The notes below the pieces were generated by a model. That model saw only the letters and a program-made list of their open reading frames with translations, did no database searches and was not told where the DNA came from. A program made the position numbers and the translations under genes. Shown in pieces: positions 6,977-15,533 of a DNA stretch of 51,970 nucleotides. Each line of letters opens with the position of its first letter. Position 1 is the first letter of the stretch. Origin of the DNA: Chloroflexota bacterium (lineage in GTDB: Bacteria > Chloroflexota > Limnocylindria > Limnocylindrales > CSP1-4); contig JAFMJV010000017.1 of NCBI GenBank assembly GCA_017853275.1, forward strand, positions 1-51,970, read 5' to 3'.

Positions 6977-8017
6977 ATGAACGGCCTGGAGCGCTCCCTC
7001 GCCGTCCTGGACGGACGCCCCACGGACCGCGTCCCCGTCTGCCTCGAGAACTTCATGCACGCCTGCGCGGTGGCAGGGATCTCGCTCCGGGACTACTGCG
7101 TGAGCGGCGAGGTGATGGCGCGCGCGCACCTCGCGGCGTGGCGCCGCTTCGGCCACGACATGATCGACCTGGAGAACGGCGTGACCGCGCTCGCGGGCGC
7201 GGTGGGCTGTGGCGTGGAGATCCCGGACGACCGGAACGCGCCGTGGGTGATCTCCCCGGCGATCGGCCGGATCGAGGATGTGGGGCAGCTGCGACCGGTC
7301 GATCCGGCGCGGGATGGGACGCTCCCGGCGATGGTGGAGGCGACCGCGATCCTCGCCCGCGAGGTCGGCGACCGCGTGTGCATCCTCGCGGAGGCGGACC
7401 AGGGGCCGTTCAGCCTCGCGGCGCAGATCCTGGGCATCGAGGAGTTCCTCATCGCGCTCATGGAGCCGGAGCACGCGGCCCACGTGGAGGAGCTGCTGGA
7501 GTACACGACCGCCCAGGTGATCCGCTACGCCTCCGCGCTCCTGGACGCCGGGGCGCACCTCACGATGATGGGCGAGAGCCTCGCCGGCCCCGATGTCTGC
7601 TCCCCGGAGGTCTACCGTCGCTACGCGCTGCCCTACGAGCGGCGCGTCGTGGAGGCGATCGCGGCGCGCGGCGGCACGATCGGGATCCACATCTGCGGGG
7701 ACGCCACGCGGATCGTGGACGACATGGTCGCCACGGGTGCGCGCTTCCTCCAGCTCGACCACAAGATCGACCGCGCCCGGGTGAAGGCGGCGACCGCGGG
7801 CCGGACCACCGTGATCGGGACGGTGGACCCGAGCAACATCCTCCCCCTCGGGACCCCGGAGCGGGTGCGTGCCGCGGCCGAGGAGGATCTGCGGGTCCTG
7901 GCGCCCGGCGGGGGCTTCATCCTCAGCCCCGGCTGCTCGCTCCCCTATCCCACCCCGGACACGAACGTGGACGCGCTCCTCGCGGCCGCCCACGCGTGGG
8001 GGCACACCACCGCCTGA
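6977..8017 (+). CDS. Uroporphyrinogen decarboxylase-family protein, probable corrinoid or thiol methyltransferase-like
   Basis: A 346-residue cytoplasmic protein of the URO-D fold. It contains HICG (His238, Cys240) and GCSLPYP (Cys320), the His-X-Cys...Cys arrangement that binds zinc in MtaA/MtbA-type methylcobamide:thiol methyltransferases, rather than the Arg/Asp set of true HemE. The N-terminus RPTDRVPV (14-21) is the usual family opening. No corrinoid protein gene is adjacent, so it may serve O-demethylation or another methyl-transfer step with partners elsewhere. The start is set by the TANNNT box seven bases upstream; the open frame extends further upstream inside the SipW gene but without support. 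A plain HemE role cannot be strictly excluded. Confidence 0.82.
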   Translation: MNGLERSLAVLDGRPTDRVPVCLENFMHACAVAGISLRDYCVSGEVMARAHLAAWRRFGHDMIDLENGVTALAGAVGCGVEIPDDRNAPWVISPAIGRIEDVGQLRPVDPARDGTLPAMVEATAILAREVGDRVCILAEADQGPFSLAAQILGIEEFLIALMEPEHAAHVEELLEYTTAQVIRYASALLDAGAHLTMMGESLAGPDVCSPEVYRRYALPYERRVVEAIAARGGTIGIHICGDATRIVDDMVATGARFLQLDHKIDRARVKAATAGRTTVIGTVDPSNILPLGTPERVRAAAEEDLRVLAPGGGFILSPGCSLPYPTPDTNVDALLAAAHAWGHTTA

Positions 8018-8048
8018 GGCGCGCCCCCGCCACGCCGGCCCCCGCCGA

Positions 8049-8077
8049 TTGACACATCCCCGGCGCTCCTCCATCAT
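8049..8077 (+). promoter_or_regulatory. Promoter TTGACA - 17 bases - CATCAT
   Basis: TTGACA (8049-8054) is a perfect sigma70-type -35; 17 bases later CATCAT (8072-8077) is a fair -10. The predicted start point, 7-9 bases further, falls on or one to two bases before the ATG at 8086, which would make the following short ORF leaderless. Confidence 0.6.
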
Positions 8078-8085
8078 CCGCGCCG

Positions 8086-8175
8086 ATGTCCTCCGTGATC
8101 GCCCGCCACGCCGCCTGTCGCCGGATGTGCTGTCTCGTGGCGAGCCCGGAGCACCGGAGCACGCAGCGGCCCTGA
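8086..8175 (+). CDS. Putative cysteine-rich leader peptide (29 aa), leaderless
   Basis: The frame from ATG 8086 to TGA 8173-8175 reads MSSVIARHAACRRMCCLVAS followed by nine more residues. Three Cys codons fall in six positions (residues 11, 15 and 16: TGT, TGC, TGT). The ATG sits where transcription from the 8049-8077 promoter should begin. Leaderless short ORFs with clustered Cys codons are known in mycobacteria as cysteine-responsive attenuators of downstream operons. Here the downstream operon encodes a sugar transporter and a methionine-salvage enzyme. Stalling of the ribosome at the Cys cluster when cysteinyl-tRNA is scarce would alter folding of the 330-base leader; this mechanism is inferred. 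Clustered Cys codons by chance in 29 codons are uncommon but possible. Confidence 0.45.
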   Translation: MSSVIARHAACRRMCCLVASPEHRSTQRP

Positions 8176-8239
8176 GCGCCGCCGCCTGACTCCCCCGGTC
8201 TCGCCGCAACCGCCGCGCGAGGCCCCAGCGAACGGACCG

Positions 8240-8264
8240 CCTCGCTCCCCCCGAGCCAGCGAGG
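8240..8264 (+). promoter_or_regulatory. Hairpin within the sugar-operon leader
   Basis: CCTCGCT (8240-8246) pairs with AGCGAGG (8258-8264) around an 11-base C-rich loop. It is a candidate attenuator or anti-attenuator stem 65 bases after the leader-ORF stop. Confidence 0.35.
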
Positions 8265-8506
8265 ACCTTCCGTGCAGCGAACCCCGACCCCGAACCGCAC
8301 CCCGGCGCGACGCCCTTCCGTCCTGCGCGCCGCCGGCTCCCACGGCGGTATCGGCCGCTGTCCGCGGCGAGCCGCGTCGCACGGACCGCTGCGCCCAGGC
8401 GTCCGCGCCCGCCGCTGACGCGGCTCGCACCTCCATCCCCACGGCCCCCGCACGGGGCGTCACCGCGGCGCCCCGGAGAGCAAGCGAAAGGAACCGGAGA
8501 ACCACG

Positions 8507-9832
8507 ATGGACCAGACCACGAAGCGGACCGGACGCCGGTCCCGGGCGATCAGCGCCCTCATCGCCACGAGCGTCGTCGCCACGGGCGCCTCGGTCGGCA
8601 CCGTGAACGTCGCGAGCGCGGCCTCCGCGTGCGAAGGCGTCACGCTCAACGTCCTCTTCCCGCAGCCCCACCAGGGCGCGGCGGAGACGCTCATCGCGGA
8701 CTTCGCGGCCGCGACCGGCGGGACGATCAACCCCACGATCGTCCCCTACGACGAGGTCGCCGCCAAGGCGACGCTGGACGCCCAGTCCGGCGCGAACACC
8801 TTCGATGTCGTGGACACCTTCTACATCAACGTCGGTGCGCTCGCGCAGGACGGGATCCTCATGGATCTCAGCGAGTGGATCGCGTCGGATGCGGACCTGA
8901 ACCCGGATGACTTCATCGGCAGCGTCTACGACCCGTACAGCCTGAACGACGGCAAGCGCTACGGCGTCCCGTTCGACGGCGACACCCACGTCCTCTTCTA
9001 CAACACGGAGATCCTCGAGCGGAACGGCATCACCGAGCCGCCCGCCACGTGGGACGAGTACCTCGCGGACGTGAAGACGATCACCGAGAACGAGAAGGCG
9101 AACGGCATCTACGGCGCCGCGATCCTCGGCCAGAAGTCGCCGGTCATCCTCGGCTCCTCGTACGTGAACCGGCTGGCCGGCTTCGGCGGCAGCTTCCTGG
9201 ACGAGAACGGCCAGCCGGCGCTGGACTCGGAGGCGGCGATCGCCGCGGCGCAGGCGCTCCTGGACGTCGCCCCGTACGCGCTCCCCACCCCGCAGGAGAC
9301 CGCCTTCGACCAGGCGCTCCCGGCCTTCCTCAACGGGCAGGTCGCGTTCATGGAGTTCTGGACCGACCTCGGCACCTACGCCGAGGGCCCGGATTCCAAG
9401 ATCCAGGGCAAGTGGGGCGTCACCTCGCTCCCGGTCGGCGGTGACAACACCACCCCGATCGCGGCGCTCAACGCGGGCTTCGTCCTCGGCGTCACCGCGG
9501 CGACCCAGAAGAAGGACTGCGCGCTCGAGTTCATCGAGTACGCCTCGTCCACCGCGACGAACCTGAAGCTGATCACCACGACCGGCTCCGGGATCGACCC
9601 CGTCCGCATCTCCTCGCTGAACGACCCGTCCTACGCGGCGTTCAACAGCAAGGTCCAGGCGGCGGCCGCCACGGCGCTCAACGGCGCCCTCGCGTGGCCG
9701 ACCGTCCCCGCCGCCCCCAAGCTCTTCCAGGAGCTGACGGACGGCCTCTCGGCGCTCCTGGACGGCCAGGGCACCCCCGCCGAGGTCCTTGCCCAGGTGA
9801 ACGAGTCCTGGAAGGCCGAGCTCGGCGGGTGA
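8507..9832 (+). CDS. Extracellular solute-binding protein, family 1 (sugar ABC transporter)
   Basis: A 441-residue exported binding protein. Residues 1-40 form a Sec signal with a basic start and Ala-rich hydrophobic core. The mature start at about ACEGVTLNVLF lacks a lipobox, so the protein may be free or held by its N-terminal helix. The body follows the family 1 pattern: VLFYNTEILERNGI (about 163-176), PATWDEYL, and an aromatic-lined C-lobe. It captures a sugar or polyol and delivers it to the two permeases that follow at once. The substrate is not predictable from sequence; the kinase, MtnC and dehydrogenase downstream suggest a pentose-like or deoxy/thio-sugar. An internal ATPase gene is missing from the operon, so a shared MsmX/UgpC-like ATPase elsewhere is expected. 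Confidence 0.9.
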   Translation: MDQTTKRTGRRSRAISALIATSVVATGASVGTVNVASAASACEGVTLNVLFPQPHQGAAETLIADFAAATGGTINPTIVPYDEVAAKATLDAQSGANTFDVVDTFYINVGALAQDGILMDLSEWIASDADLNPDDFIGSVYDPYSLNDGKRYGVPFDGDTHVLFYNTEILERNGITEPPATWDEYLADVKTITENEKANGIYGAAILGQKSPVILGSSYVNRLAGFGGSFLDENGQPALDSEAAIAAAQALLDVAPYALPTPQETAFDQALPAFLNGQVAFMEFWTDLGTYAEGPDSKIQGKWGVTSLPVGGDNTTPIAALNAGFVLGVTAATQKKDCALEFIEYASSTATNLKLITTTGSGIDPVRISSLNDPSYAAFNSKVQAAAATALNGALAWPTVPAAPKLFQELTDGLSALLDGQGTPAEVLAQVNESWKAELGG

Positions 9833-9836
9833 CCGC

Positions 9837-10721
9837 TTGACCGGCCGACCCGCCGGCGCGCGGAGGTGGGGACCACGGCTCTTCGTGGTCCCCACCATCC
9901 TCGTCGTCGTCGTCCTCGCGCTCTACCCGCTCGCCTTCTCGGTCGCGGCGGCGCTCAACGATTCCTCGCTCGGCAAGCCGTTCAACGGCTGGGTCGGCCT
10001 GGAGAACGTGGAGTCCGTCCTCGGGGATGGCGATGTCATCGGCGCGCTCATCCGGACGACGATCTACGCCCTGGCGGTCACCGCCGTCTCCGTCCTCGCG
10101 GGTCTCGCGATCGCGGTCGCGCTGGACCGCACCACGCGCGGCGGCTCCCTCCTCCGGACGATCTTCCTCCTCCCGCTCCTCACCCCCGCGGTCACCGTCG
10201 CGATCCTCTGGAAGGTGATCCTCTCGCCGTCCGGCGGCCTCCTCAGCACGGTCCTCACGGACCTCGGGTTCGATGGCTCCGCGCTGAGCCCGCTCTCGTC
10301 CACCGCGCTCGCCCTCCCCACGATCGCCCTTGCGGACGTCTGGGAGTGGACCCCGCTCGTGACGATCCTCCTCTACGCCGCGCTCCAGGCCGTGGACTGG
10401 GAGACGGTGGAGGCGGCCACGCTGGACGGCGCCCACGGCCGGACCCTCCTCCTGGGCGTGATCCTGCCCACGATCGCGGGAGCGATCGCCGCGGTCGCGC
10501 TCATCCGGCTCGTCCTCGCCTTCAAGGTCTTCGACCTCGTGGCGGTCCTCACCGCGGGCGGCCCCGGCCAGTCCACCACGACCGCGAGCTACCTCATCTT
10601 CCAGCGCGCGCTCCAGCAGTTCGACGTGGGCCAGGCCTCGGTGATCACCCTCCTCCTCGCCATCGTCGTGACGCTCGTCACGCTCCCCTTCGTCTACCTG
10701 ATGCGGAGGGCCCACGCATGA
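9837..10721 (+). CDS. Sugar ABC transporter permease, MalF/UgpA type
   Basis: A 294-residue inner-membrane permease with six predicted membrane helices. The start is a TTG four bases after the binding-protein stop; no better codon lies nearby, and the encoded N-terminus (MTGRPAGARRWGPR) is a normal basic cytoplasmic lead-in. The EAA-type loop appears as EAATLDGAHGRTLLLGVILPTI (from about residue 192), the coupling element that contacts the ATPase. It pairs with the following permease to form the channel. Its stop overlaps the next start as ATGA. Confidence 0.88.
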   Translation: MTGRPAGARRWGPRLFVVPTILVVVVLALYPLAFSVAAALNDSSLGKPFNGWVGLENVESVLGDGDVIGALIRTTIYALAVTAVSVLAGLAIAVALDRTTRGGSLLRTIFLLPLLTPAVTVAILWKVILSPSGGLLSTVLTDLGFDGSALSPLSSTALALPTIALADVWEWTPLVTILLYAALQAVDWETVEAATLDGAHGRTLLLGVILPTIAGAIAAVALIRLVLAFKVFDLVAVLTAGGPGQSTTTASYLIFQRALQQFDVGQASVITLLLAIVVTLVTLPFVYLMRRAHA

Positions 10722-11545
10722 GCTCGACCCGGATGCGCCACGGCCGGCTCGGCCCGATCGGCGTCCTCGTCCTCGCGATCGGCGTCCTGTGGGTCCTCAT
10801 CCCGCTCGCCTACCTCCTCTCCATGGCCTTCATGACGCGCACGGAGGTGATCTCCGGCTCGTACCTGCCGGCCACCCTCCAGTGGGAGAACTGGCAGGCG
10901 GTGGTGGAGGCGGGGATCCCCCGCACGATCGGGAACTCACTCCTCGTGGCGGTGGGCGCCACCCTCATCACCCTCGTCCTCGCCACGCCCGCCGCGTGGG
11001 CGATCGCGCGCCACGGCGCGGGCGGCAAGGCGCTCTCCGCGGTCATCCTCGCGCCCTGGCTCCTGCCGCCGATCGTGGCCGTGGTCCCGATCTTCGTCCT
11101 CCTGCGCGTCGCGGGGCTGAACAACACGCTGCTCGGGATCACCCTCGTCTACTCGCTCGTCAACGTGCCGGTCGCGGTCTGGCTCCTGGAGGGCTTCGTG
11201 CGCCGCCTGCCGGGCGAGATCGAGGAGGCCGGCACGGTGGACGGGGCGGGCGACCTCGGTCTCCTCCTCCGGATCGTCGTGCCGCTCATCGCGCCGGGGA
11301 TCGTGGCGGTGGGCATCATCATCACCGTCCTCAGCTACAACGAGTACCTCCTCGCGAGCTTCATCCTGCTCCAGCCGGAGGTCCATACGCTCCCGGTGGC
11401 GATCTCGCTCTTCCAGGGCGACCGCTTCGCGCACCTGGGGCGGATCGCCGCGGCGAGCGTGGCGGGCGTCCTCCCCGTCTACGCGGTCGCGGTCCTCTTC
11501 CAGCGCTGGCTCGTCTCGGGCCTGACCTCCGGAGGTGTGAAGTGA
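10718..11545 (+). CDS. Sugar ABC transporter permease, MalG/UgpE type
   Basis: A 275-residue membrane protein with six helices. The EAA loop is EEAGTVDGAGDLGLLLRIVVP (starting about residue 169), slightly modified but with the conserved Gly. The ATG at 10718 overlaps the previous stop (ATGA), as is usual for MalF/MalG pairs. It forms a heterodimer with the preceding permease. A GGAGGTG ribosome site near its end serves the kinase gene that overlaps it by GTGA. Confidence 0.88.
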   Translation: MSSTRMRHGRLGPIGVLVLAIGVLWVLIPLAYLLSMAFMTRTEVISGSYLPATLQWENWQAVVEAGIPRTIGNSLLVAVGATLITLVLATPAAWAIARHGAGGKALSAVILAPWLLPPIVAVVPIFVLLRVAGLNNTLLGITLVYSLVNVPVAVWLLEGFVRRLPGEIEEAGTVDGAGDLGLLLRIVVPLIAPGIVAVGIIITVLSYNEYLLASFILLQPEVHTLPVAISLFQGDRFAHLGRIAAASVAGVLPVYAVAVLFQRWLVSGLTSGGVK

Positions 11546-13077
11546 GCGCCTATCTCGGGATCGACGTGGGGACCCAGGGGACGAAGGCGGGGATCTACGC
11601 CGCGGACGGGACCCTCATCGCCCACGCCTACGGCGAGCACTCCTTCACCTACCCCGGACCGGGCTGGGTGGAGATGGATCCGTGGCAGATCGAGGAGGCG
11701 GTGACCGGCGCCGTAGCGGAGGCGGTCCGTGAAGCCTCCGCACGCGGGGTCCCACCCGCCACGATCCGGGGGATCGCGCTCTCCGGGATCGTGTGCGGCC
11801 CGGTCCTCGTGGACGAGCGCTGGGAGCCGGTCCGGCCGATCATCCCCTACCTGGACATGCGCGCCCGCGACGAGGTCGCCGCGATGCGCACGCTCGACCC
11901 GATCTGGATCGAGGAGAGCGGGACGGACAGCCTGGACACCTACGTCGCCCCCGCGACCCTTGCCTGGGTGAAGGATCACGAGCCGGCGGTCCACGCGCGG
12001 ATCGCGAAGATCCTCTCACTCGCGCCCTATATCGCCGGCCGGCTCGCCGGGCTCCACGCGGAGAGCGCCTTCACCGACCCCACCCACCTCTCGGGCTGGA
12101 TCATCGGCTGGGATGCGGCCCGTGTCGCCTTCTCCGAGCGCCAGATCCTTGCCCTGGGCATCGATCCGGCGATCCTCCCGTCCGTGGTCCCCTCCACCGC
12201 GGTCATCGGCGGGCTCTCGGCGGAGGCCGCCCGGCGGACGGGGCTGCCGGCAGGGATCCCGATCGCCGCGGGCGCGGGGGACATCATGCAGAGCAACCTC
12301 GCCGCGGGTCAGCGCCAGGTGGGGCAGGCGACGGACGTGGCGGGGACGGCGAGCCTGATCACCCTCACCGTCCCGGGCCTGGACCCCGTGATCTCGCGCA
12401 TCCCGGGGATGCTCTACTCGCTGGGCACGCTCCCCGGGACGGGCTTCTACTGGGGCTACGTGCGCGCGGGCGGGCTCTCGCTGCGCTGGTTCCGGGACCA
12501 GATCCTCGGCCGGCCCGGGGAGGACGCCCTCTACCGGGAGCTCGACGCACGCGCCGCGGCGATCGCACCGGGCGCCCAGGGGGTCCTCTTCCTTCCCTAC
12601 CTCTCGGGCGGCGGTCCGGAGATCGGGAATGCGCAGGGGACCTGGCTCGGGCTCGCGGCGGGGACGGACACGGACGTCCTGTGGCGCTCGCTCCTGGAAT
12701 CGATCGCCTTCGAGTACGACGGCTTCCTGCGCGCCTTCCGCTCGCGTGGCTTCGCGATCGAGGAGGTCCTTGCGGTGGGCGGCGGCTCGCGCAGCCCGCT
12801 CTGGAACGGGATCAAGGCGGACGTGACGGGGATCCCGTGGCGGGTCCCTGCGCGCCAGGACGGTGCGGTCCTCGCGAACGCGGCGCTCGCCATGGTCGCC
12901 GCCGGCGACGCCCCGGATCTCGGCGCGCTCGTGGCGCAGTGGGTCACGATGGGTGAGGCGGCTCGCCCGGACCCCGAGCGGCACGCCATCTACACGCGGA
13001 TCGCCGCGGCGCGGGGGCGGCTCCTGGATGCGCCGCTGCGCACGGTCTTCGACGAGATGCACGCGTTGCGTGCCTGA
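11542..13077 (+). CDS. FGGY-family carbohydrate kinase (XylB-like)
   Basis: A 511-residue cytoplasmic kinase. The start is GTG 11542, overlapping the permease stop and preceded by GGAGGTG; the resulting N-terminus YLGIDVGTQGTKAGIY is the FGGY phosphate-1 motif in the correct position. GAGDIMQSNLAAG (about 247-259) and VGGGSRSPLWNGIKADVTG (about 412-430) are the adenosine-binding and second FGGY signatures. Length matches xylulokinase-type members (480-520). It would phosphorylate the imported sugar or polyol with ATP. FGGY specificity spans xylulose, ribulose, erythritol and glycerol, and sequence alone does not decide. The neighbours MtnC and a GlpD-like dehydrogenase leave open a 5-deoxy or 5-methylthio-pentulose or a tetritol. 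Confidence 0.88.
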   Translation: MSAYLGIDVGTQGTKAGIYAADGTLIAHAYGEHSFTYPGPGWVEMDPWQIEEAVTGAVAEAVREASARGVPPATIRGIALSGIVCGPVLVDERWEPVRPIIPYLDMRARDEVAAMRTLDPIWIEESGTDSLDTYVAPATLAWVKDHEPAVHARIAKILSLAPYIAGRLAGLHAESAFTDPTHLSGWIIGWDAARVAFSERQILALGIDPAILPSVVPSTAVIGGLSAEAARRTGLPAGIPIAAGAGDIMQSNLAAGQRQVGQATDVAGTASLITLTVPGLDPVISRIPGMLYSLGTLPGTGFYWGYVRAGGLSLRWFRDQILGRPGEDALYRELDARAAAIAPGAQGVLFLPYLSGGGPEIGNAQGTWLGLAAGTDTDVLWRSLLESIAFEYDGFLRAFRSRGFAIEEVLAVGGGSRSPLWNGIKADVTGIPWRVPARQDGAVLANAALAMVAAGDAPDLGALVAQWVTMGEAARPDPERHAIYTRIAAARGRLLDAPLRTVFDEMHALRA

Positions 13078-13096
13078 GGCAAGGAACGAGGTCGGG

Positions 13097-13807
13097 ATGA
13101 CGGGAACGGCACGCACGGCGATCGTCGTCGTGGATATCGAGGGGACCACGAGCTCCACGTGGTTCGTCTACGACCACCTCTACCCCTACTCGCGCGAGCG
13201 CTTCGCCGCGTACCTCGCGCGGAAGGGGACGGATCCGGAGGTGGCGCGCGCCGTGGCCCAGGTGGGCGAGCTGATCGGCGTGACGGACCCGTCCGACGCC
13301 GAGGTCCTGGCGGCGCTCAACGGCTGGCTCGACCGGGACGAGAAGCGGACGCCGCTCAAGGCGCTCCAGGGGAAGATCTGGGAGGACGGCTTCGCGAACG
13401 GGGATCTCACCGCCCACTTCTTCCCGGATGTCATCCCCGCCCTCCGCGCCTGGCACGCGGCGGGGATCGGCCTCGCGATCTTCTCGTCCGGATCGCTCCG
13501 TGCCCAGCGCGCGTGGTTCGGACACTCGCCCGAGGGCGACCTCCTGCCCCTCTTCCGGGCGCACTTCGACACCGAGAACGCGGGGCCCAAGCGGGTCGCC
13601 ACGTCCTACCGCGCGATCGCGGACGCGCTCGGCGCGGACCCCGCGACCCTCCTCTTCCTCTCGGACCTGGACGCGGAGCTGGACGCGGCGCGCGAGGCGG
13701 GCTGGCAGACGATCGGCATCCGCCGCCCCGGCGAGCAGCACTTCGAGCGGGGCGTGGGGACGCACCGCGAGGTCGCGAGCTTCGCCGAGATCCGGCTCGG
13801 GGCGTAG
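13097..13807 (+). CDS. mtnC: Enolase-phosphatase E1 / acireductone synthase (HAD family)
   Basis: A 236-residue HAD-superfamily enzyme. The opening VVVDIEGTTSS (about residues 10-20) is the MtnC form of HAD motif I, followed by the family segment FVYDHLYPYSRERF. IFSSGSLRAQ (motif II), GPKRVATSY with the motif III lysine, and LFLSDLDAELDAA (motif IV) are all present. In methionine salvage MtnC enolises and dephosphorylates 2,3-diketo-5-methylthiopentyl-1-phosphate to acireductone. None of MtnA, MtnB or MtnD is visible in the window, and the gene lies inside a sugar import operon between an FGGY kinase and a GlpD-like dehydrogenase, 19 bases after the former. That context suggests salvage of an imported thio- or deoxypentose, or a recruited phosphatase acting on a related ketose phosphate. 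Confidence 0.88.
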   Translation: MTGTARTAIVVVDIEGTTSSTWFVYDHLYPYSRERFAAYLARKGTDPEVARAVAQVGELIGVTDPSDAEVLAALNGWLDRDEKRTPLKALQGKIWEDGFANGDLTAHFFPDVIPALRAWHAAGIGLAIFSSGSLRAQRAWFGHSPEGDLLPLFRAHFDTENAGPKRVATSYRAIADALGADPATLLFLSDLDAELDAAREAGWQTIGIRRPGEQHFERGVGTHREVASFAEIRLGA

Positions 13808-13808
13808 C

Positions 13809-15533
13809 GTGGCAGGCAACCGCCCCTGGACCCCGGACCCGGCCGCGCTCGCGGAGCCGGTGGATGTCCTCGTCATCGGCGCGGGGATCACCGGGATCCA
13901 GTCCGCCCTCGCGCTCGCTGCGCGTGGCCGCTCCGTCCTCGTGGTGGACAAGGGGGACCTGGGCGCGGGGACCTCGTCCGCGACCACGAAGTACATCCAC
14001 GGCGGGCTGCGCTATCTCGAGCAGGGGGATGTGGCGACCGTCGCCGAATCGGTCCGCGAGCGCCGACGGCTGGCCGCGGCCGCCCCGCACCTCGTCATCC
14101 CGCGCCGCTTCCTCCTCCCGACCTGGGACTGGACCCGCCCGCGCCGGCCGGTGATCGCGGCGGGGCTCGCCGCCTACGAGATGCTCGCGCTCGGGCGGAA
14201 CCGCGGCCTCCCGCCCGCCTCGCACGCGGGGCGCGCGACCTGGCTGGACCGGCGGCGGACGCTGGAAGCCGCGCCCTGGCTCCGGCCGGAGGGGCTCCAG
14301 GGCGCCTTCGCCTACTACGACATGCTGAACATCCACCCCGAGCGGCTCCTCCTCGCGATCGCGCGGACCGCCGTGGACCTCGGCGCCGCGATCGTCACCC
14401 ACACCCGGGTGACCCGCCTCCTCAGCGAGCCGGACGGGGCCGGCCTCCGGGTCACCGGCGCCGAGGTGGAGGACGTGCACAGCGGTGAGCGCCGGACGAT
14501 CCGCGCGCGGGCGGTCGTCAATGCCGCGGGGCCGTGGGCGGACGTGGCCCTCGGCGAGCTCGCGCCGCGCGTGGGCCTGCGCGTGAAGCGTGCCAAGGGG
14601 ATCCACCTCCTCACCCGCGCGCTCGGCGGATCGGACGCCGTCTTCACGCGGACGCGGAGCGGGCGCCATGTCGTCGTCTCACCGTGGCAGGGGATGTCCT
14701 TCATCGGCCCCACGGATACGGTGACCACGGACGGCGCGGACGATGTGCGGGTGACCGAGGAGGACATCGAGATCCTCGCCCGCGCGGTGACGGATATCAG
14801 CACGGACCGGCTCGCGCCGGAGGACCTCCACGGGGCGACCGTGGGCGTCCGGCCGCTCATCGCGGACGGCCAGGAGGATTCCTACGCCACCTCCCGGGGC
14901 CACCGGCTCCACGACCATCGCGGCCACGGCCTGGCAGGGCTCCTCTCCGTCACGGGCGGGAAGTGGACCACCGGCCGCCAGGTGGGCGAGGACGTGGCCC
15001 GCGCGGTGGGGCGGATCCTCCCGGGCGGACCGGCCACGGACGCCGGCCGCGGCGAGCCCCCGCTCCACGGCAGCCTCCCGGAGCCCGAGCGGCTCCGGCT
15101 CCTCGCGGCGATCGGCGCCCGCGGCGTGGTGGACGCGGGGACCGCGGATCACCTCGTCCGGCTCTACGGCGCGGATGCGGCGGAGGTGGCCGATCTCGCG
15201 GCCACGGATCCGGCGCTCGCGGCGCGCGTGAGCGAGCAGCCCGGCCGGCGCGACCTCCTTGCACAGGCCGTCTACGCGGTGAGCGCCGAGGGGGCGCGGA
15301 CGCTCGCGGACGTCCTCCATCGCCGGCTCGTCGTGGGGACGCTCGGGCGGGTGACGGAGCCGGAGGCGCGGCGGGTCGCCGTGGCGATCGCCCCCCTCCT
15401 CGGCTGGTCGAAGGACCGGGTCGCCGCGGAGGTGGCGCTGGAGCTGGACCGGGTCCGGGCATTCGATGCGGTGGTCGCCACGTGGGCGGCCGGACGTTCC
15501 CCGCAGGCGACCACGACAGGAGAGCGACGGTGA
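13809..15533 (+). CDS. FAD-dependent glycerol-3-phosphate dehydrogenase family protein (GlpD-like)
   Basis: A 574-residue flavoprotein starting at GTG 13809, one base after mtnC. VLVIGAGITGIQSALAL (about 18-34) is the FAD-binding Rossmann motif; GTSSATTKYIHGGLRYLEQ (about 55-73) is the diagnostic GlpD signature. GPWADVALGEL (about 242), the VSPWQGMSFIGPTD block and the C-terminal helical domain (about 400-530) complete the family architecture. Canonical members oxidise sn-glycerol-3-phosphate to DHAP at the membrane surface and pass electrons to quinone; relatives such as EryB oxidise erythritol phosphate. In this operon it probably oxidises the kinase product. It overlaps the next gene by GTGA. 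Exact substrate remains open. Confidence 0.87.
   Translation: MAGNRPWTPDPAALAEPVDVLVIGAGITGIQSALALAARGRSVLVVDKGDLGAGTSSATTKYIHGGLRYLEQGDVATVAESVRERRRLAAAAPHLVIPRRFLLPTWDWTRPRRPVIAAGLAAYEMLALGRNRGLPPASHAGRATWLDRRRTLEAAPWLRPEGLQGAFAYYDMLNIHPERLLLAIARTAVDLGAAIVTHTRVTRLLSEPDGAGLRVTGAEVEDVHSGERRTIRARAVVNAAGPWADVALGELAPRVGLRVKRAKGIHLLTRALGGSDAVFTRTRSGRHVVVSPWQGMSFIGPTDTVTTDGADDVRVTEEDIEILARAVTDISTDRLAPEDLHGATVGVRPLIADGQEDSYATSRGHRLHDHRGHGLAGLLSVTGGKWTTGRQVGEDVARAVGRILPGGPATDAGRGEPPLHGSLPEPERLRLLAAIGARGVVDAGTADHLVRLYGADAAEVADLAATDPALAARVSEQPGRRDLLAQAVYAVSAEGARTLADVLHRRLVVGTLGRVTEPEARRVAVAIAPLLGWSKDRVAAEVALELDRVRAFDAVVATWAAGRSPQATTTGERR

Larger units (their letters stand above)
8018..8506 (+). promoter_or_regulatory. 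Long leader region of the sugar ABC operon
   Basis: This 489-base gap contains a promoter (8049-8077), a 29-codon leader ORF (8086-8175) and about 330 bases of apparently untranslated leader before the binding-protein ATG. Stems visible include CCTCGCT/AGCGAGG (8240-8264), CGCGGC-GA-GCCGCG near 8364-8377 and GCCCC/GGGGC near 8444-8458. The ribosome binding site for the next gene is AAAGGAACCGGAGA. I see no other gene here. Confidence 0.5.

Noticed and set aside
6845-9898. A 1017-codon open frame on the minus strand
   Set aside because: It runs antisense through the URO-D and binding-protein genes, has shadow-frame composition (Arg, Asp, Gly, Glu) and no domain. Several other long antisense frames, such as 2733-4361 and 21286-23811, were rejected for the same reason.
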